Part shown: positions 50,806 to 61,845 of the stretch, piece by piece
Layout: each line of letters begins with the position of its first letter
Position numbering within the stretch: the stretch's first letter is position 1
Assembly: GCA_900754075.1 (NCBI GenBank)
Contig: CAAEBN010000066.1
Coordinates: 62,001-126,000 of the forward strand
Direction of reading: 5' to 3'
Length of the DNA stretch: 64,000 nucleotides
Source of the DNA: an uncultured Collinsella sp.
GTDB lineage: Bacteria; Actinomycetota; Coriobacteriia; Coriobacteriales; Coriobacteriaceae
Notes under the pieces: model-generated
What the model saw: only the letters and a program-made list of their open reading frames with translations
Told to the model about the DNA's origin: nothing
Databases searched by the model: none
Program-made: the position numbers and the translations under genes

Positions 50806-53174
50806 TAGCGCTCGCCTCCTTCCATAACGGCTGCAATTTCTTCTTGGGTAAGCCCCAGCTCCTCGGCGGAAAGCTGCGACTGTGCGATCTCCAGGTACGC
50901 CGGGCAGCTGCGCAGCAGCTCCTCGTGCGTGCCGGTGCCCACCACGTGGCCGTCGTCGAGCACGATGATCTGGTCGGCGTGCATGATGGTTGCGATGCGC
51001 TGGGCCACGACCACGAGCGCGGCGTCGGTAACGTTTTTGGCCAGCTCCTCGCGTAGGCGCGCGTCGGTCTTGTAGTCGAGGGCACTAAACGAGTCATCGA
51101 ACACCACGACCTCAGGCTTTTTAGCCAGGGCGCGGGCGATGGCCAGACGCTGGCGCTGACCGCCCGAGACATTGGAGCCGCCCTGGCTGATGGGGGAGTC
51201 GTAGCCGCCCTCGCGCTCGGCGATAAAGTCCTCGGCCTGGGCGATGCGTGCCGCCCGGTGCATGTCCTCGTCGCTCACCATGTCGCCGGCAAACTTGAGG
51301 TTACTCTCGACGGTGCCCGAGAACAGGCGCCCCTGCTGCGGGATGTAACCAATACGGCGGCGTAGCTCGGAAAGGGTCATATCGCGCACGTCGATGCCGT
51401 CGAGCGAAATGCTGCCGCCCGTGACGTCGTATAAGCGCGGAATCAGCTGTACGAGCGTGGACTTGCCCGAGCCCGTGGAGCCAATGATGCCGAGCATCTG
51501 ACCGGCATGCGTGGTGAAGTTCACGCCGCTGATGACGTCGGCGCGGGCATCGGGATACTGGAAGCTCACGTCGCGGAAGGTGAGCTCACCGCGCGGCGCG
51601 CTGGCCGTGGGCAGTTTGGGCGAGGCGGGGTCGTTGATGCTCGTGGGGCAGGAGATGACCTCTTCCACGCGCTCGGCTGCGACCTCGGCACGGGGCAGGA
51701 TGACCGAAACCATGGTGAGGATCATAAACGCCATGACGATCTGCATGGTGTAGGAGATAAACGCCATCATGTTGCCGACCTGCATCACACCGTCGGACAC
51801 GCCCTGCGCGCCAAACCAGACGATGAGCACGGTGATGCAGTTCATGACGAGCATCATGAGCGGCATCATAAAGCTCATGGCGCGGTTGGTGTAGAGCTGC
51901 GTGGTCATCAGGTCGAGCGACGCCTTGTCAAAGCGCTCGAGCTCGTGCTCTTCGCGGTTGAACGAGCGGATGGGCATGAGGCCGTCGAGCAGCTCGCGGG
52001 CGGTAAGGTTCACGCGGTCCACGAAGCTCTGCATCTTTTTGAACTTGGGCATGGTGAGGCCCATGAGCACGCCGACGACGGCCGAGACCGCGATGATGGC
52101 CACGGCGATGGTCCACTCCAGGCCGGTGTGGTTGGCCAGGACACGCATGACAGCGACGATGCCCATGACGGGGGCCATCAGGCACATGCGGATAAACAGG
52201 GTTGCGGCCATCTGGATCTGCTGAATGTCGTTGGTGCAGCGGGTGATGAGCGAGGCCTGGCTAAACTTGCCCACCTCGGCCGGCGAGAAGTGCATAACCT
52301 TGTTGAAGGTCTCGCGGCGCAGGTCGCGGGCGATGGAGCAGGCGGTGCGCGAAGCCACGGCGCCGGTCAGGATGGTGGCGACGAGCGACACCAGACACAG
52401 ACCAAACATCGTGGTCGCCATGCGGCCCAGGTAGGCGTTCTGCACGTCGGCGGGGTCGATGCCCTGTGCCTTGTACTCGTCCTGCACATAGCTCACGGCG
52501 CGCTGGGTGACGATGGAGCCCGACATGGAGCCCATTTTGTCTGCCATTTCGTTGGCGCCCTCCACGAGCTTGCCCTGGTCGATTAGGCCGCCTTCAACGC
52601 CTAGACGCAGGCTCTTCATGGTGATCTTACCGCCGTCGGCATCAATCTGCTTTTGCATGTTCTGCGCCGCCGCGGCTTTCTGCTGCATCTCGGCGAGCTG
52701 CTCGGGCGTCATCGCTGCCATTTGCTCGGGGGTGGGCATGGCCTGAGCGGCGGCGCCATCGCTTTTCTCGGTGGATGCGCCGGTCATGTCGCCCATGGAG
52801 TCGGCGTCGATGCCCTGGTTGAAGGCGAGCACGACGGTCTCAGGCAGACTCATGATATCGGCGAGCTTGCTGCCGTCGGCGCGCTCTTCCTCGGTGCCCT
52901 TGTACGTTCGAATACCGTTATTGTCTGCCTTGCTAAACACGGCCTCCACAGTCTTGGCGTCCTTGGCGCTCATAAAGAGTTCGAGGTCGTCGAGCGATTC
53001 GGCGCGGATGGTGTCGGGCACGGGCGAGGCGATGCCGCCTTGCTGCACGCCCACGTCGACGATGTCGCTCATATAGGTAGGCAGCGCCAGATCGGCGTTG
53101 CAGCTGATTACGATAAGTACGATAGCTGCGAACAGTGCCAGGACATGCTTTTTAAAGAGCTTGAGAATCCTCAC
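50805..53174 (-). CDS. ABC exporter half-transporter, degenerate ATPase site
   Basis: A 789-residue membrane-ATPase fusion with a long insertion (about residues 35-235, Ala/Gln/Met-rich, partly coiled) between the first two helices. Walker A GSTGSGKST and signature NVSGGQRQR are intact, but Walker B ends FDDS (Asp for the catalytic Glu) and the switch residue is Gln in VAQRIAT. Such a degenerate site is the rule for one partner of heterodimeric exporters. The gene starts inside the end of marR (ATGA-type overlap). Confidence 0.9.
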   Translation of the reverse strand: MRILKLFKKHVLALFAAIVLIVISCNADLALPTYMSDIVDVGVQQGGIASPVPDTIRAESLDDLELFMSAKDAKTVEAVFSKADNNGIRTYKGTEEERADGSKLADIMSLPETVVLAFNQGIDADSMGDMTGASTEKSDGAAAQAMPTPEQMAAMTPEQLAEMQQKAAAAQNMQKQIDADGGKITMKSLRLGVEGGLIDQGKLVEGANEMADKMGSMSGSIVTQRAVSYVQDEYKAQGIDPADVQNAYLGRMATTMFGLCLVSLVATILTGAVASRTACSIARDLRRETFNKVMHFSPAEVGKFSQASLITRCTNDIQQIQMAATLFIRMCLMAPVMGIVAVMRVLANHTGLEWTIAVAIIAVSAVVGVLMGLTMPKFKKMQSFVDRVNLTARELLDGLMPIRSFNREEHELERFDKASLDLMTTQLYTNRAMSFMMPLMMLVMNCITVLIVWFGAQGVSDGVMQVGNMMAFISYTMQIVMAFMILTMVSVILPRAEVAAERVEEVISCPTSINDPASPKLPTASAPRGELTFRDVSFQYPDARADVISGVNFTTHAGQMLGIIGSTGSGKSTLVQLIPRLYDVTGGSISLDGIDVRDMTLSELRRRIGYIPQQGRLFSGTVESNLKFAGDMVSDEDMHRAARIAQAEDFIAEREGGYDSPISQGGSNVSGGQRQRLAIARALAKKPEVVVFDDSFSALDYKTDARLREELAKNVTDAALVVVAQRIATIMHADQIIVLDDGHVVGTGTHEELLRSCPAYLEIAQSQLSAEELGLTQEEIAAVMEGGER

Positions 53175-53620
53175 TCGGCATCTCTCCTTTCTTGGTTGCG
53201 GTCGATAATTTCGTTGGCACGTCTTAGAAGGCGCACCATCTCTTGGGTATCTGTTTCGCCGAGCTGCTCGAGGAAAGCCGCGGTGCGCTCCTCGAATTCC
53301 CGGCGTTTGATTTCGAGATCCTGGAATCCCTTGTCGGTCACTATGACGTGTACGCGACGACGGTCGGTCTTTGAGTGCTCACGCTCAACCCAGCCCTTGG
53401 CTTCGAGAGCGCGTAGGATATTGGCAATGCGGGCGTTCGAGACCCAGGCGCGATCAGCGAGTTCGCTCGGCGTGAGCGAACCGCCAGCGAGCATAAGGGC
53501 GCGCATGACAGCCATCTCGCCGCTGAGAGCTTTGTCCACAAAGCGCGAAACGCGCTGGTGAATGCCGCCAAACTCGGTAAGGAGCTGACTCCCAAGCTCA
53601 TGGAAATCGGTATCTTCCAC
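53171..53620 (-). CDS. MarR-family repressor of the ABC exporter operon
   Basis: A 149-residue MarR protein with the winged HTH LTPSELADRAWVSNARIANI and wing EREHSKTDRRRVHVIVT. It starts with GTG at 53620 and overlaps the first exporter gene by four bases. A 15-bp inverted repeat (53612-53626 with 53646-53660) covers its own start codon and upstream region, so it is likely autoregulated and ligand-induced. Confidence 0.87.
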   Translation of the reverse strand: MEDTDFHELGSQLLTEFGGIHQRVSRFVDKALSGEMAVMRALMLAGGSLTPSELADRAWVSNARIANILRALEAKGWVEREHSKTDRRRVHVIVTDKGFQDLEIKRREFEERTAAFLEQLGETDTQEMVRLLRRANEIIDRNQERRDAE

Positions 53621-53660
53621 CGAAAACCCCTAACACTAGAAACTATTTTCGGTGAAAGAT
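53612..53660. promoter_or_regulatory. inverted-repeat operator at the marR start
   Basis: Arms atcttccaccgaaaa (53612-53626) and ttttcggtgaaagat (53646-53660) match at 14 of 15 positions around a 19-nt spacer; one arm includes the GTG start of marR. Binding there would block both transcription and initiation. Confidence 0.65.
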
Positions 53661-54170
53661 GATACCCCTGCACGCGCGCCCTATACGGTAGATTTTGGGA
53701 CATGCCTAGAAAACTACCTTTAGGCGACCTCCGTACACTGTCGGTGCCAGTAAAGTTTGGGGCAGATCGTTAGGCATGTCTCAAAGCCTACTCAGAGGCA
53801 CTTTACCCTGCTAAAGCTGGCATAACAGCTAGAGTGAACGTCGTACAAAGGCAAGGAAAAATACCAGACAAATCGGTGAACGGTAGTTGTTCGCGCTCGC
53901 ATTTCCTGCGGATTTGTTAAAAACGCCCTAATGGTATAAAAAAAGAAACATATAACAGCCCTGATGAAGGGGGTAGCTATGTTATCCTTCTCAAACGGGT
54001 GAAATCTTGGGTTTTGGGTTGCAGTTCCAAGGTGGACAAACGTTTTTCCCTGTACCAACGTGTGGTGAAGAACGGAAGAAGCCGGTAGTGCAAGCCGATA
54101 ATTCAAGAATTCAATAAGCAGCGGTGTGAGAGAGCGCCGCATTACACGTAACTAGGAGCGTGGTTACACA
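53661..54170 (+). promoter_or_regulatory. pflB upstream region
   Basis: A 510-base non-coding stretch. It holds an inverted repeat gacatgccta/taggcatgtc (53699-53708 and 53771-53780), the recurring motif ggtgaacggta (53875-53885) and an A/T-rich tract ggtataaaaaaagaaacata near 53930 that may contain the -10 region. The long leader suits a highly regulated fermentation gene. No small gene is supported. Confidence 0.45.
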
Positions 54171-56222
<2,052 letters not shown>

Positions 56223-56224
56223 CT

Positions 56225-56284
56225 ATTGTTAGTGCTATACTAACAATAACGATTACTGATTAGCGCGCCGGTTTCGGCCGGCGC
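56225..56284 (+). promoter_or_regulatory. two stem-loops between pflB and the glycyl-radical gene
   Basis: Stem attgttag/ctaacaat (56225-56232 with 56240-56247) and stem gcgccgg/ccggcgc (56265-56271 with 56278-56284) fill the 85-base gap; no T-tract follows. They could set the ratio of the two subunits by stabilising or processing the message. Confidence 0.6.
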
Positions 56285-56307
56285 CTATCAATCGAAGGAG
56301 ACACATT

Positions 56308-56559
56308 ATGAAGGTTTCTGAAGTTTCCGAGACTCAGGCCGATAACCTGGTCCACATGCTCGACGCTTACGCCGAGAAGGGTGGCCACCACCTGAACATC
56401 AACGTCTTCAACCGTGAGACGCTGCTTGACGCTCAGGCTCACCCCGAGAAGTACCCGCAGCTGACCATCCGCGTTTCCGGCTATGCCGTGAACTTCCACA
56501 CGCTCACCAAGGAGCAGCAGGACGAGGTCATTGCGCGTACCTTCCACAACAAGTTCTAA
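56308..56559 (+). CDS. grcA: separate glycyl-radical subunit of pyruvate formate-lyase (GrcA-like)
   Basis: An 83-residue protein equal to the C-terminal domain of PflB and to GrcA/Yfi[34 protein letters not shown] with the radical Gly58, and [22 protein letters not shown] precedes its own ATG. In E. coli, GrcA is a spare part for oxygen-damaged PflB; here the pflB gene itself lacks this domain, so this subunit is needed for any activity. An R3 hairpin follows 28 bases later. Confidence 0.93.
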   Translation: MKVSEVSETQADNLVHMLDAYAEKGGHHLNINVFNRETLLDAQAHPEKYPQLTIRVSGYAVNFHTLTKEQQDEVIARTFHNKF

Positions 56560-56587
56560 AGGGATTTAACTCCCGCAGGGTTACTGG

Positions 56588-56710
56588 GGCCGGTTTTGGG
56601 TTATTTTCCAAAACGTCCTCGGACATGCGAGAAGCCCCCGCTGCGCACTACGTGCGGCGGGGGCTTCTCGCGTCCTGCGGGATGTTTTGGAAAATAACCC
56701 AAAACCGGCC
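56588..56710. repeat. R3 long hairpin, copy 2
   Basis: A 123-nt element with perfect 27-bp outer arms (56588-56614 and 56684-56710) and the core cgtcctcggacatgc, inner stem gagaagcccccgc/gcgggggcttctc and cctgcgg. The core is nearly that of copy 1, while arms differ but stay fully paired. The remaining 56711-57003 holds taccgtttat motifs (56788-56797) and no gene. Confidence 0.9.
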
Positions 56711-57003
56711 ATGTGGGGTCCTTTGGAGTCACCCTTTAGGCGGAACTCTCCTAATAGGTCGAGCGTTTGGGAAACTTATTTTGTAACTACCGTTTATCGC
56801 GTATAGCGACCGTTTGCGGGATAAGTAACACTCATTTATAAACCGTGTAAAATCTCAGTTAAGCACGGAGTTTTCCAGGGAGACGCTGTCCTTTGTTGTG
56901 TGCAAGGGGCGGCGTCTCTTTGGCGCTTGGACGCCGTTGTGCAACAGTGCGGCGGCGCGTGCCATGTGTTGAAAAGCCAATGTTGAGATGGGTCGTGATG
57001 ATA

Positions 57004-57858
57004 ATGGGCAAGTACGTAATCGTGGTTGAGTCTGGTTCGGATGTGACGCCGGAGCTCTGCGAACGCTACGGTATCGTGCGCGTGCCCATGCACGTCACAG
57101 TTGGCGACGAGACCGTTGAAGATGGTTCAATCGATCCGCTCGAGATTTACTCGCGCTGCAACGAGCTCGGTGTTATGCCTAAGACGAGTGGCTGCGCGCC
57201 TGCGGATTTTGCTCACGTGTATGACCGTATCCATGCCGAGCAGCCCGACGCGACTATTTTGCATCTCGCATATTCCGAGGCCACGACCTGTTCGCATCAG
57301 TCCTCTAAGATTGCGGCTAAGGGCCGCGACTACGTATTCTCCATGGATACGCGTTTTGTCTCGGTGGGCCAGTCGCTCGTTGCCGTCGAGACCGCCAAAT
57401 ACATCGAGGCTCACCCCGATGCCACCGTCGACGAGATCTTTGCATTTACGAACTCCGTCATGGACCGCGTGCTGTTGGGTTTTGTTCCTACCGACCTTGC
57501 CTTCCTTAAGGCGGGCGGTCGTCTGTCAAACGTCGCGTTCCTTGGCGCTCACCTGCTCAAGATCAAGCCCTGCATTGAGGTAACGGGCGGTAAGTTTGTG
57601 GCGACCAAGAAGTTCCGCGGCTCTATGCTCAAATGTGCCCGTGCCTTTATTGATCACATGGTTGCCAAGGGCGAGATTGACTACTCGCACATTGGTCTGG
57701 CGTATTCTGTGGGCCTTTCCCAGGAGCTGCGTGACGACATGGAAGTCTATGCGCACGACCTGGACTTTAAGGACATTACCTGGACTCAGGTCGGCGGCGT
57801 CATCTCGAGCCATTGCGGCCCGACCGCCTTCGGTGCGGTGCTCACGCTTAAAGCGTAA
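57004..57858 (+). CDS. DegV-family fatty-acid-binding protein
   Basis: A 284-residue DegV protein: N-terminal VVESGSDVTPELCERYGI, the lipid-binding-type TSGCAPADF, MDTRFVSVGQ and LKAGGRLSNVAFLGAHLLKIKPC. DegV (FakB-like) proteins carry fatty acids, some for phosphorylation by FakA. The start is uncertain: ATG at 56998 is equally possible and no strong site is seen. It stands between the formate-lyase genes and the activase. Confidence 0.85.
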   Translation: MGKYVIVVESGSDVTPELCERYGIVRVPMHVTVGDETVEDGSIDPLEIYSRCNELGVMPKTSGCAPADFAHVYDRIHAEQPDATILHLAYSEATTCSHQSSKIAAKGRDYVFSMDTRFVSVGQSLVAVETAKYIEAHPDATVDEIFAFTNSVMDRVLLGFVPTDLAFLKAGGRLSNVAFLGAHLLKIKPCIEVTGGKFVATKKFRGSMLKCARAFIDHMVAKGEIDYSHIGLAYSVGLSQELRDDMEVYAHDLDFKDITWTQVGGVISSHCGPTAFGAVLTLKA

Positions 57859-58044
57859 GGCCTGGCATCTATCGATTTCTATTGCCTCGGCGGCGGGCGG
57901 GTTGCGACAGCCTTCCCGCCGCTCTTGCGTAGGGCCAAATTGGACAACCCAATTGACCGCTAAACCGTTTCGCCATCATGCGTATGGGCTAGAATGATTC
58001 TGGCATTTATGTAGCTAAAACCAATGAGAGGCAAGGTAGCGGGA

Positions 58045-58863
58045 ATGGCTGAGATGACGCTCGAGGGTGTGGACGCTCGTCCCGAGGACTCTGCGTTTGC
58101 CCTGGGCCGCGTACATTCGATTGAGACGATGGGAACGGTCGATGGACCCGGCATCCGCTTTGTGGTGTTTGTTCAGGGCTGCCCCATGCGCTGTGCGTAT
58201 TGCCACAACCCCGATACCTGGTCGGTTAACGGCGGCACGATGGTGACCGTCGAGCACCTGATGGACGAGTTCCAGAGCAACCATGAGTTTTACCGGAGCG
58301 GCGGTATTACGGTGTCCGGCGGTGAGCCGCTCCTGCAGCCCGCGTTTTTAGCCGACCTGTTCCGCGCCATGCACAATAACCCCGATGGTCGCGTGCATAC
58401 CTGCTTGGATAGCTGCGGCTATGCGTTCGATCCCGCGCATCCCGAGAAGTTCGATGCCGTACTCAACGAGACCGATATGGTGCTGCTCGACATTAAACAC
58501 GCCGATCCCGTCGAGCATAAAAAGCTGACCGGTTGCGATCCCGCACGCATCCTGGCGTTTGGTGATGAGCTTGCCCGTCGCAAGATTAAGGTCGTTATCC
58601 GCCACGTGGTGGTGCCCGGCATTACCGATACGGTTGAGGAGTGCGAGGCACTCGGTCGTCTGATTGCCCCGTGGCATAACGTGGTGGGCCTGGAAATGCT
58701 GCCGTATCACACGATGGGCGTCGTCAAGTACGAGCAACTGGGGATTCCCTATAAGCTTGAGGGCATTCCACAGATGGATACCGCGCGCATGCCCGAGCTG
58801 CGCAACGCCGTCATGACGGGCATGAAAAAGCGCCGCGCGGAACTCAAAAACGCTATCGGTTAG
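58045..58863 (+). CDS. pflA: pyruvate formate-lyase activating enzyme
   Basis: A 272-residue radical-SAM activase with the 4Fe-4S motif CPMRCAYCHNPDTW, GTVDGPGIRFVVF before it, the GGE motif in ITVSGGEPLLQP and the later VVPGITD. It generates the glycyl radical on the PFL radical subunit. The ATG at 58045 has AAGG upstream; an in-frame ATG at 58024 has none. It is 1.5 kb from the radical subunit with degV between. Confidence 0.93.
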   Translation: MAEMTLEGVDARPEDSAFALGRVHSIETMGTVDGPGIRFVVFVQGCPMRCAYCHNPDTWSVNGGTMVTVEHLMDEFQSNHEFYRSGGITVSGGEPLLQPAFLADLFRAMHNNPDGRVHTCLDSCGYAFDPAHPEKFDAVLNETDMVLLDIKHADPVEHKKLTGCDPARILAFGDELARRKIKVVIRHVVVPGITDTVEECEALGRLIAPWHNVVGLEMLPYHTMGVVKYEQLGIPYKLEGIPQMDTARMPELRNAVMTGMKKRRAELKNAIG

Positions 58864-58882
58864 CGAGCCATTCTGCTCCCCA

Positions 58883-59019
58883 AGGGCACTCATTGGGGAC
58901 AGACTTAAATGAGTGCCCCGGGCACCTAGTTGATTGCCAAAGAGCCCCGTCAAGTTGCGGTGGAATAGTTCTTGTTTTTCGGCTTATGCCGCCCAAACAG
59001 GAACTATTCCACCGCAACT
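58883..59019. repeat. R4 dyad followed by R5 inverted repeat, copy 2
   Basis: ggcactcatt...aatgagtgcc around ggggacagactta (58883-58917) is an R4 unit. It is followed by perfect 19-bp arms agttgcggtggaatagttc (58953-58971) and gaactattccaccgcaact (59001-59019) of R5. Past it, tatgaacggta at 59151-59161 is the recurring motif. Nothing else is seen between 58864 and 59177. Confidence 0.8.
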
Positions 59020-59177
59020 GCGTTTTGGGCGGAGATGCGCAACAGAATCGTGCCATTTGGATAAATACGCTTGTGGTTTCTTTAAAGACGCCTTAAACGC
59101 CGCTGAATATCTTTGGAAAGAAATGCCTGCTCGGTATTATGCTGCTCGTATATGAACGGTAGCAGTCAGGAGACCAC

Positions 59178-60296
59178 GTGCGAAACAACGCATCGCGGGA
59201 CGAGTATGTGCCGCAGCATAGCAGCAGATATGAGACGAAGGGCACGTCTTCGCGTGGCCTTGCTGACGCTCGCATCCGCGTTACGAAGATTACCGCCATT
59301 GGGATGCTAACGTTGGCGGTTATTATCCTCGGAATTACCGCCAAAACCTACGCGTCGGAGCGAATGGCACACTCAGATGCGTCAACGGTACAGACGCAAA
59401 ACAAAAAGGTCTCTGAATCTAAAGTCACCGCAAGCCAAACCCTGTCGACGGCGAGTCTCAAGACGAGGCTTTCGAAGGCGGACTTTAACGATATTCCCTC
59501 AGGCGATACCGTGCAGACCTTCTCACTGGTTGATGACCGGATCCCCGCCCTGGAGGATGAGAGCCTCGCCGCGCTCCAAGACGCCCTTGATCAGGCCCAG
59601 GAATTGGGCGATGTGGGCGTGGTGTTCTACGACCTGTCAAGTGGAAAGGGCGTGACGTATAACGCCGATGTCGAGGTTTACGGCGCGAGTAGCTACAAGG
59701 CACTCTATGCGTTGTACATCTGCGAGTCTCTGGTCGAGACAGGGCAAGTGTCGCTCGATGATTCCCTTGGCACCTATGGCGGCTACAACATGGGCTGGCA
59801 GACGGTGCGCGACCTGATCGAGGCCGCGGTCGTTAATTCGGACAACGGTTCGTTTATCACGTTGCGTGCGGCGTTTGACCGTGTCGGTTACGAGGATTGG
59901 ATTGTCGGTCTTGGCGTCGATTACGATACCGCACTCGACCCGATGAGTGATTTTCCCACTTATTGTCCGCGCACCTCGGCCAAGTTGTGGTGCGAGATGA
60001 GCGAGTATCTGAGCCATGATACCGAGACGTCACAATGGCTGTCGGGCCTTCTGGCCTCTACGGCCCGATCGTTTATTCGTGATGGCATTGCGGACGACCA
60101 AGCCTTGGTGCGCAACAAGGCAGGCTGGATTAGCGAGGATGGTTGCTATTCGACATGCGATGCGGGCCTTATCGACATCGATGGCCGTACCTATGTCATG
60201 AGCATCATGACATCGATGCCGTGGAGCGACCGCTCGAGCGAGGTCACGGCTGCGATTGCAAAGGCTCTGTTTGATACGCGAGCTGCGCTGGCCTAG
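59178..60296 (+). CDS. membrane-anchored beta-lactamase-fold serine hydrolase
   Basis: A 372-residue protein with a cytoplasmic N-terminus, one membrane helix (about residues 38-56), a Ser/Thr/Lys-rich linker and a class A beta-lactamase-like domain. The triad motifs are visible: SxxK in GASSYKALY, SDN in NSDNGS and a KAG in NKAGW replacing KTG. It may be a peptidoglycan hydrolase or carboxypeptidase or an inactive relative; true beta-lactamase activity is doubtful without the KTG Thr. The start is GTG, with AGGAG five bases upstream. Confidence 0.82.
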   Translation: MRNNASRDEYVPQHSSRYETKGTSSRGLADARIRVTKITAIGMLTLAVIILGITAKTYASERMAHSDASTVQTQNKKVSESKVTASQTLSTASLKTRLSKADFNDIPSGDTVQTFSLVDDRIPALEDESLAALQDALDQAQELGDVGVVFYDLSSGKGVTYNADVEVYGASSYKALYALYICESLVETGQVSLDDSLGTYGGYNMGWQTVRDLIEAAVVNSDNGSFITLRAAFDRVGYEDWIVGLGVDYDTALDPMSDFPTYCPRTSAKLWCEMSEYLSHDTETSQWLSGLLASTARSFIRDGIADDQALVRNKAGWISEDGCYSTCDAGLIDIDGRTYVMSIMTSMPWSDRSSEVTAAIAKALFDTRAALA

Positions 60297-60374
60297 CGTG
60301 TTCGTTTGACGAGGTCAAACAAAATGCTGGTACCATACCGTGGTTGAGAATTACGTATAGGTTTGGGGAATGGC

Positions 60375-61115
60375 ATGGCTACCATCGCGATTATCGGTGC
60401 ACTCGAAAAAGAGATCATGCAGATTAAGGAAGAGCTGAGCGACGTTTGTGAGGCACAGGAGGCGGGCTTGACCGTTGTGAGCGGTGAGTTCGACGGCCTG
60501 ACGCTTGTCGCCACAACTGCGGGCATGGGCACGGTGAATGCCGCTGCTGCGACGCAGCACCTCATTAGCAAGTATGCTCCACAGGCAGTTGTGCTTTCGG
60601 GTATCGCAGGTGGCCTGAATCCCAAGCTCCATATTGACGATATCGTCATTGGCAAGTGCCTGCGCTATCTGGATACCGATACCGCGCTTATCGCCGAGTC
60701 TGCACCGGGGCTCGAGGAGTTTGGCTCGACGTCTGCGCTGGTCGATATCGCTGCCGATGTACTTGCTGAGCATGGGTTTGTTGATGCTTCGACAAATGCG
60801 GCCGCCTCGAACGAGGGCGCAAAGCAGTTCCTGGTCGGCACGATTGCCACGGGCAACCGTTTTGTGACGGGCGCCGCCATGCGCAACGACGCTATCGAGG
60901 CGACGCACGCCGATTGTGTCGGCATGGAGGGCGCGGCGATTGCCCATGTCGCAACTAAAAATGGTGTCGATTGCCTGGTGTTGCGCGCTATCAGCGATAA
61001 TTGTGATGAGGCGTACGATGCGATTTGCGACCGCGAGTTCGACCTGTTCGAGTATGCCCGTACCGCGAGTGGCATTACGCTCGATATCGTTCGCCGTATC
61101 GCTGCTATCTATTAG
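60375..61115 (+). CDS. mtnN: 5'-methylthioadenosine/S-adenosylhomocysteine nucleosidase
   Basis: A 246-residue nucleosidase (Pfs) that removes adenine from MTA, SAH and 5'-deoxyadenosine. Motifs: IIGALEKEI, GMGTVNAAAATQHLI, SGIAGGLNP, VGMEGAAIAHVA and LRAISDNCDE. 5'-deoxyadenosine is a by-product of radical-SAM enzymes such as the activase nearby, which may explain the location. GGGGA precedes the ATG at 60375. Confidence 0.92.
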   Translation: MATIAIIGALEKEIMQIKEELSDVCEAQEAGLTVVSGEFDGLTLVATTAGMGTVNAAAATQHLISKYAPQAVVLSGIAGGLNPKLHIDDIVIGKCLRYLDTDTALIAESAPGLEEFGSTSALVDIAADVLAEHGFVDASTNAAASNEGAKQFLVGTIATGNRFVTGAAMRNDAIEATHADCVGMEGAAIAHVATKNGVDCLVLRAISDNCDEAYDAICDREFDLFEYARTASGITLDIVRRIAAIY

Positions 61116-61153
61116 CGCGCTCTTTTGTAAGAACCTACGACCAAGGAGTGTCC

Positions 61154-61744
61154 ATGGCCGATTCCATTAACTACCAGCTTGCCAAGTTCGTTGCCAGCTA
61201 TGGCAAGGTTTCGCAGATTCCCGAGTCCACCTGCCCCGAGGTGAGCTTCGTCGGCCGCTCCAACGTGGGCAAGTCGTCGATCATGAACAAGCTTTTTGGC
61301 CGCAAGAACCTCGTCAAGGTTTCGAGCACGCCGGGCAAGACGAGCAACATCAACTTCTTCGAGGCCGACGACGTGCACTTCGTCGACCTGCCGGGTTATG
61401 GTTTCGCCCGTCGTTCCAAGGCCGAGCGTGACCGCTGGGCAGAACTTATCGGCGACTTCTTCGACTCGGAGCGCAGCTTTAACCTGGTCGTGTCGCTGGT
61501 GGATATTCGTCACGACCCGAGCAAACTCGACCATGACATGATCGACTATCTGCAGGGCAACGAGTTCAACTTTATCGTCTGCCTCACCAAGGCCGACAAG
61601 CTCAGCCGCACCCAGCAGGCCCGCCAGGCAGCAGCCATCAAAAAGCAGCTCAACGTCCCGGCCGAAAACGTGATCATCACAAGCTCCCAGACCGGTACCG
61701 GCATCGACGAGCTCAAAAAGCGCATCGCCGAGGCTTGCCTCTAG
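61154..61744 (+). CDS. engB: ribosome-biogenesis GTPase EngB/YihA
   Basis: A 196-residue TrmE-Era-EngA-EngB-type GTPase: G1 GRSNVGKSS, G3 VDLPGYGFA, G4 TKADK and G5 SSQTG. It helps large-subunit assembly and is usually essential. AAGGAG precedes the ATG at 61154. It follows mtnN by 38 bases, so the two may be co-transcribed. Confidence 0.93.
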   Translation: MADSINYQLAKFVASYGKVSQIPESTCPEVSFVGRSNVGKSSIMNKLFGRKNLVKVSSTPGKTSNINFFEADDVHFVDLPGYGFARRSKAERDRWAELIGDFFDSERSFNLVVSLVDIRHDPSKLDHDMIDYLQGNEFNFIVCLTKADKLSRTQQARQAAAIKKQLNVPAENVIITSSQTGTGIDELKKRIAEACL

Positions 61745-61780
61745 TAAGGGCTCTTGGCAGGCAATAGTTTGCATCTATCT

Positions 61781-61831
61781 ATATCACCCCAGTGATAGTT
61801 GTTGGTACACTATCACTGGGGTGATATTTTT
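61781..61831 (+). promoter_or_regulatory. 18-bp inverted repeat before the DUF3990 gene
   Basis: Arms atatcaccccagtgatag (61781-61798) and ctatcactggggtgatat (61810-61827) are perfect, followed by TTTTT. It could terminate engB. It also overlaps a possible promoter (TTGTTG at 61798-61803, 17-base spacer, TGATAT at 61821-61826) 19 bases before the next gene, so it may be the operator of the toxin-antitoxin-like pair. Confidence 0.7.
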
Positions 61832-61845
61832 GTTTGGAGGTCGAT

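Noticed and set aside
59178..60296. True class A beta-lactamase
   Set aside because: SxxK and SDN are present but the KTG box reads KAG and the protein is membrane-anchored with a long linker; resistance function is not supported.
61781..61831. 18-bp repeat as only a terminator of engB
   Set aside because: The T-run fits a terminator, but perfect symmetry and overlap with a possible promoter make a purely terminator reading too narrow; kept as regulatory.
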